Below are positions 25,346 to 33,868 of a DNA stretch of 64,000 nucleotides, in pieces. The notes beneath the pieces are model-generated. The model saw nothing but the letters and a program-made list of their open reading frames with translations. It did not search any database and was not told the DNA's origin. The number at the start of each line of letters is the position of its first letter. Position 1 is the first letter of the stretch. Made by a program: the position numbers and the translations under genes. The DNA comes from Hyalangium gracile (GTDB lineage Bacteria; Myxococcota; Myxococcia; Myxococcales; Myxococcaceae): contig NZ_JAHXBG010000004.1 of the NCBI RefSeq assembly GCF_020103725.1, positions 493,723-557,722 of the forward strand. Direction: 5' to 3'.

Positions 25346-25700
25346 GGCCGCCTCTTCTACTACAGGCGCTTCGGGCGGGCAGGCGTGACGCTGCCACCGT
25401 GTCGCCTGGCTCTCTTCCGGTTTGCCCTCGGGGGTACGGCTGCCGGCTGGGCGGAGGCCTGGGGGGCGGAGGGAGCCTCCTCGAGCGCCGCGATGAGCGT
25501 CCTCCAGAGCCAGACGTGCGCTGGAGCCCGCTGGTAGCGTTCGTGCCCTGGGCCAGGCCATGGCCTGACCAGGGAGGCCCCCTGTGCGCGAACCGGTAGC
25601 GAACTGGTATGACAAGCAGACCAGTTCGTACAAAGCGCGCCCGACACGGGGGTGGACCGGGCGCGGGGGCGGAACTGCTCAGGCCCCTGGCCAGGCCGCG
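25346..25700. other. Intergenic stretch between cupin and TPR genes
   Basis: It contains copy B of the dispersed repeat (25569-25628). To its left, the minus strand has an open stretch ending RKRARRHGGSVTPARPKRL that lacks a start of its own and could be a fragment of a lost gene; nothing more can be supported. Confidence 0.5.
25569..25628. repeat. Dispersed repeat, copy B (60 bp)
   Basis: This has the same layout as copy A, with 57 of 60 positions identical; the inverted repeat AACTGGT/ACCAGTT is at 25602-25608 and 25620-25626. It lies in the gap upstream of the cupin gene. Confidence 0.8.
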
Positions 25701-26426
25701 CTACCGTGGCGCGGAGGTGCCCTGGAGCCCCTGGCGCAGCGAGTCCAGGAGCTGCGGTGGGTCTCCCTCGCGAAAGGCGGAGATCCCCGCCTCGAAGTCG
25801 GCGCGGGCCCCGGCGGTGTCTCCCAGCTGGGCACGCAGCGCTCCCCGGTCGCGCAACAGCTCCGGGTCCACCGTGTCCTCCTGCTCCGAGGCGAGCGCGT
25901 CGGTCAGGTCCTGGATGGCTTCCTCCAGCCGGCCCTGCCGGGCCCGGGCCTGGGCACGCTGCTGCAGCAGCCAGGGGTTGCCCGGGTCATCGAGCAGGGC
26001 CTTGCTCCAGTCGCGCTCGGCCTCGGCGTGACGGTCGAGCGCCCGCAGGGACTCGGCGCGCTTCACATAGAGGATGATGAGCCGGCGGTGCCCCAGGGAC
26101 TCCACGGTGGTGAAGTCCGCCACGGCCTCCGTGTGGCGCCCCACCCGGGCGAGGGTGAGAGCCCGGTGCAGCCGCGTGGTGAGGTGCCCCGGCGCCATCT
26201 CCAGGACGCGGTCGAACCAGGGCAGGGCCTCCTCGGGAGCCCGTCCCCAGATGGCGAGCGTCAGCCCCACCTCCAGCAGCACCCGTAGCTGCGTGGGGTG
26301 CTCCTCGGCGAGCTGCCGGATGAGGGCGAGCGCCTGCTCATAGCGCCCGCCGCGCCGCAGGCGATCCACCTCCCGCAGCTGCCCGGACAGCTCCGGCAGC
26401 CACGGGGTGCGTCCCTTGTGCTCCAT
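25701..26426 (-). CDS. Tetratricopeptide-repeat protein
   Basis: The 241-residue all-helical protein consists of about five TPR units: RRGGRYEQALALIRQLAEEHP, LTLAIWGRAPEEALPWFDRVLEMAP, LTLARVGRHTEAVADFTTVES, AESLRALDRHAEAERDWSKALLDDP, AQARARQGRLEEAIQDLTDAL and a final RGALRAQLGDTAGARADFEAGI. There is no signal peptide. ATG 26426 is used; ATG 26453 is an alternative. It lies 77 bases downstream of the Eut-like gene on the same strand. Its partner is unknown. Confidence 0.85.
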   Translation of the reverse strand: MEHKGRTPWLPELSGQLREVDRLRRGGRYEQALALIRQLAEEHPTQLRVLLEVGLTLAIWGRAPEEALPWFDRVLEMAPGHLTTRLHRALTLARVGRHTEAVADFTTVESLGHRRLIILYVKRAESLRALDRHAEAERDWSKALLDDPGNPWLLQQRAQARARQGRLEEAIQDLTDALASEQEDTVDPELLRDRGALRAQLGDTAGARADFEAGISAFREGDPPQLLDSLRQGLQGTSAPR

Positions 26427-26503
26427 CCCTGGCCTCTCCTCCGTCACCGGCATCCTGTCCGGTGACGGGCTCGAGCGCCAGGAGCGTGAAGGCCGCAGCC
26501 AGG

Positions 26504-28909
26504 CTACCGAGGCGCCATCTGCTTGAGGATGCTCACCGTCTCGACGGCGGCGGCCTGAGGCGTCAGCGCGGTGTCCGCGATGCCGGAGACCACGCGGGTG
26601 ATGTTGTGGTCCACCGAGCCCGCCTGCGCCCAGGTGTCCACGTTCGGCGCGGTGATGTAGACGGAGTAGGCGTGGTGTCCCGAGCCGGGCCGCTCGCCGA
26701 TGACGTGGAGGATGGCGCGCCGCGACGTCTTGTCCGGCAGCGAGCCGAAGAGCGCCTCGCCGATCCGGTAGCCGGCCCGCACACGCCCCGCGGTGACGAT
26801 GATGTGCTCGGGCGCGACCTTGTAGCCACCCGCCTCCAGCTCCGTGCGTACCCGCTCGAGGTACGGCGCCAGGTGGCCCTCATCCGTGAGTGCCCACGCG
26901 TTGAGCCCATCCGAGATGACGATCTGCACGTCATACCGGCCTCCCTGGCTGGTGCGCAGGGTGGTCAGCCTGGCGAGCGCGTCCGCCGAGAGCTGCTCGC
27001 CCGTGGGCGGATGGAGGATGTAGTCGCGGCGGTCCTTGGACTCCGTCTGCACGGCGAGGGGCAGGGCGAGGGAGGCCGCGAACGTGGCGGGCAGCTCGGC
27101 GAAGATGCTGGCCTTGGCGTCCTCGTAGAGGAAGCGGACCTCCTTGTCGAGCTGGGGGTTCAAGTCCCACGGGTTGGGGCCGTGTCCCTCGGCGATGAAG
27201 ACGCCGCGCTTGTGGATCTCCGTGATGCGAGCGCGAGCCTCGGCGAGGATGTCCGCGTCCGTGCGCGCATCCCCCTTCCTGCGGCGGTACTGGAGGTAGA
27301 CCCAGGTGGGGTCCCCGAAGTGCGGCCCCGGCCTGCCCTGCGCGTCGATGACGCCCAGGTCCTTGAAGAAGGCCCACATCCTGTCCTCGACCTTGTAGCC
27401 GAACTTGTTCCGGATGCGGACGTGGTCCTGGATCGCGGTGGTGAGGTAGCTCAGCATCGGATCGTTCTTCGTGGGCAGCGCCATGAGGTAGCCCGGGTTG
27501 GCGGGCATGATCTGGTCCAGGCACCAGTCGAGGTCGTCCAGGGACACCTCCATGTGCAGCGTGGAGCAGACGTCCAGGCCGATCATCAGCCCGTGCAGCT
27601 TGCCCATGACGATGTCCTCCAGGCAGCAGCGCACCAGCTGCTCCTTGGAGCGGAACACCTCCGGGCCGATGAAGCCGGCCACGTCATTGAGGTGCACCCA
27701 GGGCCTGGCCGTCTTGCCCGCCGCCACCTGGGCCGCGGCCACCTTCTGCTTGAGCACCCGCGCGAAGCCGTACTTGCGCGACTCGTGCACCACCATGTCG
27801 AAGCCGTTGCCGTGGCCGTTGGTGCCATCGGCGCCCTGGCCCGTCTCGAAGTAGAGCCCGTACTGCCCGGTGCGCCTGGCCGCGTGCGCCAGCATCTTGG
27901 GGAGCGTCACGTCGAACGTCTTGTTGGCGCCCTCGGTGCCGCCCAGGCTCTGGAACCAGAGCGCGGTGGAGCCCGGGTGGAGCTTCTCCACCTCGTCCTG
28001 GATGTCGATGTGGGCCAGCACGCAGTGGGGCATCGTCTCGGCCAGGCCGAACGTGTCCAGCGCGTCCTTGAGGGCCAGCTCCACCGCCGTCACCGAGTTC
28101 ACGTCGCTGGAGACGGGGTTGGTGCCCAGCACCACGTCTCCCACGCCGTAGGCCCACCCGTCGAACACCTGCCAGAGGATGTCCTCCACGTTGTCGGTGG
28201 GGGAGTTGGGCTGGATGCGCGCGCCCAGGTAGCCCTTGGCGCCCAGGTTGCTGCCGGGCAGCGGGTTGAAGACCTTGCTGCCCACGGCGGTGAGCTCCGC
28301 GTTGCTCATCAGCTTGACGACGCAGCCGATGATGTCGCTGCTCAGCCCGCCCATGATGGCCTTGATCTCCGCCTCGCTCCGCTCGAGCAGGAAGCGCTTG
28401 AGCTCGCCCATCGTCCAGCCGGACACCTGGGAGGCCTGCGCGGCGTCCACGCCCGTCTCGATGAGCTGGAAGAGGCCATCGTCGAAGAAGGGGTGGGCGC
28501 GCAGCTCGCCGATGCGCGTGTTGGACAGCAGCAGGCGGGCGTTGGCGCGAGAAGTCTCATCGGCGGCGGCGAGCCCCGCGGTCTCGTCTCCCTCCTTGAA
28601 CTCGTTGGCCGCGCCGATGAGCTGGTTCAGCCGGGACTGCTCGAAGCCGCCGTGCTTCCGCTCGAGGTATCCGAAGAGATCCTCCCCCGTCTTCACGTCG
28701 GTGATGTGGACGCCTGGAGGAGGAGGTGTCCTCGGCGGAGTCGACTCGTTCCCGCAGCCCACGGCGAGCGTCGTCGCGCCGAACAGCGCGGCGGACATGA
28801 AGGTGCGGCGGCGCATCTTCACGGGCTGCGGCGGAAGCATCGAGGCGTTCGGGAGCGAGGCCCGTGCCTGCGCTCCCCGGGCACGACGCTGCGGGTAGAA
28901 CGTCTTCAT
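26504..28909 (-). CDS. Fused ethanolamine ammonia-lyase (EutB-EutC) with Tat/lipoprotein-type signal
   Basis: The 801-residue protein joins both subunits of the B12-dependent ammonia-lyase that splits ethanolamine into acetaldehyde and ammonia. The EutB part (about 70-520) keeps GARIQPN, GVGDVVLGTNPV (substrate-binding Asn), LYFETGQG (Glu) and CCLEDIVMGKLHG (Asp). The EutC part (about 590-801) shows YDVQIVISDGLNAWAL, TAGRVRAGYRIGEAL and HVIGERPGSGHHAYSVYI, which bind the cofactor. Oddly, residues 33-52 form a twin-arginine signal, RRRTFMSAALFGATTLAVGC, with a lipobox-like Cys52. This implies export after folding with cofactor. ATG 28909 has GGAGAG upstream. No other eut genes are nearby. Normal enzymes are cytosolic and unfused. 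Confidence 0.88.
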   Translation of the reverse strand: MKTFYPQRRARGAQARASLPNASMLPPQPVKMRRRTFMSAALFGATTLAVGCGNESTPPRTPPPPGVHITDVKTGEDLFGYLERKHGGFEQSRLNQLIGAANEFKEGDETAGLAAADETSRANARLLLSNTRIGELRAHPFFDDGLFQLIETGVDAAQASQVSGWTMGELKRFLLERSEAEIKAIMGGLSSDIIGCVVKLMSNAELTAVGSKVFNPLPGSNLGAKGYLGARIQPNSPTDNVEDILWQVFDGWAYGVGDVVLGTNPVSSDVNSVTAVELALKDALDTFGLAETMPHCVLAHIDIQDEVEKLHPGSTALWFQSLGGTEGANKTFDVTLPKMLAHAARRTGQYGLYFETGQGADGTNGHGNGFDMVVHESRKYGFARVLKQKVAAAQVAAGKTARPWVHLNDVAGFIGPEVFRSKEQLVRCCLEDIVMGKLHGLMIGLDVCSTLHMEVSLDDLDWCLDQIMPANPGYLMALPTKNDPMLSYLTTAIQDHVRIRNKFGYKVEDRMWAFFKDLGVIDAQGRPGPHFGDPTWVYLQYRRRKGDARTDADILAEARARITEIHKRGVFIAEGHGPNPWDLNPQLDKEVRFLYEDAKASIFAELPATFAASLALPLAVQTESKDRRDYILHPPTGEQLSADALARLTTLRTSQGGRYDVQIVISDGLNAWALTDEGHLAPYLERVRTELEAGGYKVAPEHIIVTAGRVRAGYRIGEALFGSLPDKTSRRAILHVIGERPGSGHHAYSVYITAPNVDTWAQAGSVDHNITRVVSGIADTALTPQAAAVETVSILKQMAPR

Positions 28910-29265
28910 TGCATCTCTCCGGAATGGGCCGAGAGGAAAGGTTGGGCGGTGCTGGGATGAGGTACGGCCACCCGCTCGGTTCGAGGGGCCCCTGGGGTTC
29001 GAGATTGTCGCGCCTCGGCTGACATGGGCGCAAACCGGGTTCCCCAGGGTCTGGGTGGGAGTGAACCCAGGTGGGACCCAGGCCTCCGTCCAGGCCGCCT
29101 GCTAGCACGGCAGGTGCTGAAGAAGGCTCCCTGACGAGGATGAGCCGCTGCCGGAGCGCCTCAACGTCAGGCTTGACCCAAAGAGCCACGATGACGGCCG
29201 GCGCCCACGGTTCAAGGGGCGCGTCGGCGAAGCGGTCGACCGCATCATCGCCTGGCGCCGAGGGC
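28910..29265. other. Intergenic stretch upstream of the EutB-EutC gene
   Basis: It holds the upstream region of the eut-like gene. At about 29130-29270 the plus strand reads DEDEPLPERLNVRLDPKSHD and then FKGRVGEAVDRIIAWRRGLR with good codon character but no start, possibly a remnant. No convincing gene otherwise. Confidence 0.4.
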
Positions 29266-30444
29266 TCAGGGCTTCGTCGCCTGGGGCTGCGCTGGCGCGA
29301 GCCGTGCGCTCAGCTCCTTGAGCTTCTTGATGCTCGGCGTGCCGACCGCGATCAAGACCCCCGAGATGCGTGAGCTGAGATAGCTTCCTGGGAGCGTGTC
29401 GAGCTGCCTGGTGAACTCATTCTCCGTGCCGGCCTTCTGCATCTCCGCGACCGTCATTCCCCTGGCCCAGGCCTCCCGAGGGAGCTGGGTGGCGCAGCCC
29501 GGCCCCTCCACGTCCCGGGCGAACGCGTCGTAGACGTCACGGTAGGCGTCCTCCGCCAGGGGCTGTAGGAGCTTCAGCATGAAGCCCGCCTCGGTGAGCG
29601 CGATGCAGCGGCTCACCACCGGCTCGCCGCAGCTCCGGGCCTGCCTGGCCACCTCGAGCGGAGCGGCGACGTTCGAGAAAGCGGCGCCCTCCATGATGAT
29701 CGCGCGCATCCGGTCGAGCTGCTCGTGGCTCATGGGCTGCCACTGCGGCGGAGGGGAGGGGAGCGAGTCATGGGCTTCGCGCTCGGCTCGCAGCATGACG
29801 GTCGCGATGGCGCCGCCGAGGAGGATGTCCGTGCGGTAGGACAGCCAGGCCAGGTGGCGCACGTCCCTGGCCGCCTCGAGCGGCTGCCCCGTGCGCAGCC
29901 CATGCAGCAGCCGGAACCTGGCCCACAGCTGCAGCGGACCGAAGCCGGGGACCGACGCCTCCGCCCAGTTGATCCGCTCCGGCATCGGCGTGGGGGTGTT
30001 CCGAGAGAGATCCCACCGGTCCATGGCGTGGAGCCTCTTCATCCACGCGAAGTCCAGGGTGGACACGTCGACGTTCGACGTGAGCCAGTCCTTGAAGTCC
30101 TGGGGGCTCTGGGGCAGGTGGGCGGGGATGCGCAGAGGGGAGTCCTTCGGCATGTCGCGCTGGGGCTCCCACGGGAGCCACGCGTTCAGCAGGGGCCCCG
30201 CGTCGCCCTCCGTCCGCGGCTCGTGGAACCACGGATCGCGCGCCAGCAGCGTCTGTTGCTCACAGAAGAAGCCGATGTTCGCCTTCAGCTCGCTCCGGAA
30301 GGCACCGATGGCGGGCTCGTACTTGCTGCGCAGGTGCCAGTCGGCCACGAAGGCCACCGCGACGACGAGGAGCAGCACGATGCTCACGATCCACAGCACG
30401 ACGCGCAGCACGCTTCCACGGGGCAACGGGCGTCTCAGGGACAT
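29266..30444 (-). CDS. Membrane-anchored protein of unknown function
   Basis: The 392-residue protein has one N-terminal membrane helix (about 12-34, VLRVVLWIVSIVLLLVVAVAFVA). A large helical, mostly periplasmic body follows, with no cofactor motif. RTEGDAGPLLNAWLPWEPQRDMPKDSPL and VEGPGCATQLPREAWARGMTVAEMQKAGTENEFTRQLDTLPGSYLSSRISGVL are among its more distinctive stretches. Similar myxobacterial proteins of unknown role exist, as far as I recall. It lies between the PD40 propeller and the eut-like gene, all on the minus strand but with gaps too large to call an operon. Confidence 0.65.
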   Translation of the reverse strand: MSLRRPLPRGSVLRVVLWIVSIVLLLVVAVAFVADWHLRSKYEPAIGAFRSELKANIGFFCEQQTLLARDPWFHEPRTEGDAGPLLNAWLPWEPQRDMPKDSPLRIPAHLPQSPQDFKDWLTSNVDVSTLDFAWMKRLHAMDRWDLSRNTPTPMPERINWAEASVPGFGPLQLWARFRLLHGLRTGQPLEAARDVRHLAWLSYRTDILLGGAIATVMLRAEREAHDSLPSPPPQWQPMSHEQLDRMRAIIMEGAAFSNVAAPLEVARQARSCGEPVVSRCIALTEAGFMLKLLQPLAEDAYRDVYDAFARDVEGPGCATQLPREAWARGMTVAEMQKAGTENEFTRQLDTLPGSYLSSRISGVLIAVGTPSIKKLKELSARLAPAQPQATKP

Positions 30445-30575
30445 CGCGTCTGTCTCTCCTCGGGTGTTCGCAAGGGGGAACCCTGGCTGTGGGCCAGGGC
30501 TCCCCGCGCTTCGCGCCTGGCATCTTCCCAGGGATCTCCGGGAACCGCGAGCGCGTGCGAGCGGCGCGGGAGGCC

Positions 30576-31505
30576 TCAGTCCTCCTCGCCAGCGTCCGCC
30601 GAGAGCCTCAGTCCCACCTGGCGGGCCCGGACGTGGAAGAGCTCCGACGGCAGGAAGGGCTCATACTGGTGCCGCACGAAGAAGAGGACGCGCCCGTCGG
30701 GAGAGAGGGATGGGTGGTACTCGTCCAGGGCGGTGTTCACCTCGGGCCCCAGGTTGCGAGCGGGGCTCCACTGCCCCCTGACGCGCTCGGCCACATAGAG
30801 GTCGCCGTAGCCGTAGCCATCCTCGCGGCCGATGGAGGTGAAGAGCAGCGTGCGGCCATCCGGGGTGATGTGCGGGTTGAACTCCCAGACCGCCGTGTTG
30901 AGGGTGGGGCCCAGGTTCTCCGCGGGGCCGTAGCTTCCATCCGCCTGCAGGCGGGAGCGCCACAGATCCCACCCACCGTAGCCACCCTCCCGGTCCGAGC
31001 CGAAGTAGAGCGTGCCGTAGGCGTCCACGCTGGGGTACAGCTCGTCCGCCGGGCTGTGGACCGCGGCGCCCAGGTGGCGGGGCTCGCTCCAGCCGTCTCG
31101 GCGGCGCTCGACCACCCAGAGCTCCGCGTCCGTGCGCGGCACTCCGTTCACCGGACGGATGGAGGAGAAGAAGAGGAAGCGGCCATCCGGCGAGACGAAC
31201 GGGTCCAGGTCGCTGTAGACGCCGGAGAAGGGCGCCACCTGCGGCTGGGTCCAGCGGCCATGGCGCCACTCGGTGTAGACGATGGTGGCCTGGCGCGAGA
31301 AGGGGAAGAACTCCGTGCCCACGGACCAGAAGGCCGTGCGGCCGTCCGGCGTGAAGACGATGCGGTACTCCTCCTGCTCCGGCAGGGAGATGAAGCCGGG
31401 AGCGAGCACCTCGGGAGTCCGGGGCGCGCCTCCGAGCGCGGTCTGGGCCGCGACCAGGACGAGCGCGGCGAGCAGGACGGGAAGGCGGGGCTTCGGCAGG
31501 GACAT
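30576..31505 (-). CDS. Exported TolB/PD40 beta-propeller protein
   Basis: The 309-residue product begins at ATG 31505 with a signal peptide ending TALGGA. It contains repeated WD40-like PD40 blades: VFTPDGRTAFWSVGTE, FVSPDGRFLFFSSIR, SVDAYGTLYFGSDREGGYGGWDLWR, HITPDGRTLLFTSIGREDGYGYGDLYVAE and SLSPDGRVLFFVRHQ. Proteins of this type occur as periplasmic scaffolds, often beside OmpA/Pal proteins. It lies downstream of the LytS/LytT pair on the same strand, 151 bases away. Confidence 0.85.
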   Translation of the reverse strand: MSLPKPRLPVLLAALVLVAAQTALGGAPRTPEVLAPGFISLPEQEEYRIVFTPDGRTAFWSVGTEFFPFSRQATIVYTEWRHGRWTQPQVAPFSGVYSDLDPFVSPDGRFLFFSSIRPVNGVPRTDAELWVVERRRDGWSEPRHLGAAVHSPADELYPSVDAYGTLYFGSDREGGYGGWDLWRSRLQADGSYGPAENLGPTLNTAVWEFNPHITPDGRTLLFTSIGREDGYGYGDLYVAERVRGQWSPARNLGPEVNTALDEYHPSLSPDGRVLFFVRHQYEPFLPSELFHVRARQVGLRLSADAGEED

Positions 31506-31656
31506 CGTGTTTTCCTCCAGGGAAGGGTTGCGCGGCGGAGGGAGGAGCTCTCGCCTCCGCCATGGCCCTGGAGTTACGCGTGAAACGCTTCGCCGTCTGG
31601 ACACCGGGGACGGACCGAGCGGGGCCCGGGATGAACGGGAGGAACCTGGGGATGAG

Positions 31657-32463
31657 TCAGCGGGAGCCGGAGGCGTCCGGAGACAGCCCGAGCGCCTGCT
31701 CCACCCGCGCGCGGTGGCTGCGGCCCGTGCGCACCGCCGTCCCTCCGCTCAGCACCAGCAGGTACTCGCCTTGAGAGAGCGGCTCCAGCTCCCGTACCTG
31801 GTCCAGGTTCACCAGCACCGAGCGGTGCACGCGCAGGAAGCGCCGGGTGTCCAGCCGGGCCTCCAGGTGGGTCAGCGTCTCTCGCAGCACGTGCTGCTCG
31901 CCGGAGGCATGCACCCGGACGTAGTTGGCCTCGGACTCCACGTGGGTGATGGCGGCGCAGTCGATGAAGCGGATGCGGCCGTCCACCTTGACGGGCAGCC
32001 GTCGCAGGGGCGTCTCCGCCATGGCCAGCCCCGACAGCAGGGCCTCCTGTCGCGGTGCCGCCTCGGCCCTTCGCACGAGCTCGACCTGCTGGCGGGCTCG
32101 GGACAGGGCGCCCCGGAAGCGCTCCCGGTCATACGGCTTGAGCAGGTAGTCCAGCGCCTGCGCCTCGAAGGCCTGCACGGCGTAGCGCTGCCAGGCCGTG
32201 ACGAAGACCACCACCGGCACCTGCTCGGCCGGGAGGGCGCGGAGGACCTCGAAGCCATCTCCCGCCGGCATCTCGATGTCCAGCAGCAGCACATCCGGTG
32301 CGTGGGCGAGCACGGCCCGCACCGCCTCCGCACCGCTGGCGGCCTCGGCGACCAGCTCGACGCCCGACTCGGTGCTCAGGAGTGTGCGCAGCCGCTCGCG
32401 AGCCAGGGGCTCGTCATCCGCCACCACCACCCGGAGGGGAGCCGCGCCCTCGGTGCTGCTCAC
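31657..32463 (-). CDS. LytTR-family response regulator
   Basis: The 268-residue regulator has an N-terminal receiver domain (VVVADDEPLARERL with the acidic pair; phospho-Asp in DVLLLDIEMPAGDG; VTAW; Lys in LLKPYDRERF) and a C-terminal LytTR DNA-binding domain (IRFIDCAAITHVESEANYVRVHASGEQHVLRETLTHLEARLDTRRFLRVHRSVLVNLDQV). GTG 32463 overlaps the kinase stop by four bases (GTGA) with GGAG upstream, so kinase and regulator are made together. Direct targets are not shown; the neighbouring PD40 gene is one candidate. Confidence 0.93.
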   Translation of the reverse strand: MSSTEGAAPLRVVVADDEPLARERLRTLLSTESGVELVAEAASGAEAVRAVLAHAPDVLLLDIEMPAGDGFEVLRALPAEQVPVVVFVTAWQRYAVQAFEAQALDYLLKPYDRERFRGALSRARQQVELVRRAEAAPRQEALLSGLAMAETPLRRLPVKVDGRIRFIDCAAITHVESEANYVRVHASGEQHVLRETLTHLEARLDTRRFLRVHRSVLVNLDQVRELEPLSQGEYLLVLSGGTAVRTGRSHRARVEQALGLSPDASGSR

Positions 32464-33593
32464 GCTCCAGCCTCCGCCTCGGCGGCGCGCAGCGGCAGGC
32501 ACAGCTCGGCGATCGCTCCTCGCGGAGTGCCCGGCCGCAGCTCCAGCGCGGCACGCGCGCCATAGAGGGTCGCCAGGCGTGCGCGCAGGTTGGACAGGCC
32601 GACGCCTCCGCCCCGGGACGGAGAGGCTTCGGCGGGCAGGCCCACCCCGTCATCCTGTACCTGCACGCGGAGCGCATCTCCGTCCCGCTCGGCGGTGATG
32701 CGCACCCTTCCGGGCTCCGCCTTCGGGGCCAGCCCATGGCGGATGGCATTCTCCACCAGCGGCTGGAGCGCCAGGTGGGGCACGCGCGCCTCGAGCACCT
32801 CCGGCGCCAGCTGCCACTCCACCTGGAGCCGGGGGCCGAAGCGCGTGCGCTCGATGTCCAGGTAGGGAGCCAGGGCCTGCTGCTCCTCGCGCAGCGTCAC
32901 CTCCTGGCGCCCGTCGGACTCGAGGCTCTGGCGCAGCAGGTCTCCCAGCCGGGCGAGCATCCGCTCGGCGGCGTCTGGATCGCGGTGCAGCAGGGAGGCC
33001 ACGGCGTTGAGGGCGTTGAAGAGGAAGTGGGGTCGCAGCTGAGCGGCGAGCACCTGCAGCCGGGCCTCGGCCAGCTGCGCCTGGAGCTGGTCCGCGCGGT
33101 GCTGCCGCACATGCGCCCTGCGGGCCAGCCCGAGCGCATGAGCGCCGGCCGTCATCAAGAGGTACGGCAGCACGTTGTTGGCCACGCTCTGCGCCAGCAC
33201 GGTGCTGAAGGCCGGTGGGCGGGCGTACCACCCGATGAGCTCCTGGGTGAGCAGGACGAAGACGGCGCGTCCCACTACCACACCGGCCAGAGCGGCCAGG
33301 TGCACCGCCGCCGTGCGGACCGGGCGAGCGCGGCTCAAGGGAACGCGCTCGGAGAGCCGCAGGCACATGACGGTGAAGGGCACCCACAGCAGCGCGCTGA
33401 CCAGCGTCATGCGCCACATCGGCCCCTCGGGGACATCCACCTCCCGGAGGCCCTGGAGGATCCGCACCTGGCTGACGGTGACCAGAGCGTCCGCCAGCCA
33501 CCACCCCACCGCGCCGGTCCACACGGCCCACGAGGCAAGGGGCGATACCTCGATGGGCTCTGGTGCCGCTGCCTCGTGCTCATGCTCGCGCAT
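32460..33593 (-). CDS. LytS-type sensor histidine kinase
   Basis: The 377-residue kinase has an N-terminal block with about four membrane helices (WAVWTGAVGWWLADALVTV, LVSALLWVPFTVMCL, VHLAALAGVVVGRAVFVLL, VANNVLPYLLMTAGAHALGLA). The His-kinase domain follows: phospho-acceptor His in LRPHFLFNALNAVASLLH, then PHLALQPLVENAIRHGL (N box) and VQDDGVGLP, GGVGLSNLRARL (G boxes). This is the LytS/YehU class. ATG 33593 is used; ATG 33638 is possible. Its gene overlaps that of its LytTR regulator. Confidence 0.92.
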   Translation of the reverse strand: MREHEHEAAAPEPIEVSPLASWAVWTGAVGWWLADALVTVSQVRILQGLREVDVPEGPMWRMTLVSALLWVPFTVMCLRLSERVPLSRARPVRTAAVHLAALAGVVVGRAVFVLLTQELIGWYARPPAFSTVLAQSVANNVLPYLLMTAGAHALGLARRAHVRQHRADQLQAQLAEARLQVLAAQLRPHFLFNALNAVASLLHRDPDAAERMLARLGDLLRQSLESDGRQEVTLREEQQALAPYLDIERTRFGPRLQVEWQLAPEVLEARVPHLALQPLVENAIRHGLAPKAEPGRVRITAERDGDALRVQVQDDGVGLPAEASPSRGGGVGLSNLRARLATLYGARAALELRPGTPRGAIAELCLPLRAAEAEAGA

Positions 33594-33868
33594 GGGCCGG
33601 GAGCGTATCGGCACCATGGGATGGCGGCCATCCGGCATGGGATGAACGGAGCCCCGGCAGGGACGAACCGCGCCATGGTGTAGCCAGGGCCAACGTGGGC
33701 ACGAGCGTCGTGAGCAGGGGCTGGAGGCGAATGTGGGACACGGCCTCTCCTCGAGGGTTGGGGCGTGGAAATCAGGGCCTCGAGAAGAGGAAGCAGGGAC
33801 TCGGCGGTTGTTGCGTTCCGGTCGTCAGATAAGTGCGCGTCTCCCGTTGATGCCTCCGAGGGTGACCG

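Noticed and set aside
26462..28960. An 832-codon open frame on the plus strand
   Set aside because: It is fully antisense to the fused EutB-EutC gene and reads as low-complexity Arg/Val/His/Gly sequence, a shadow of strong third-position GC bias.
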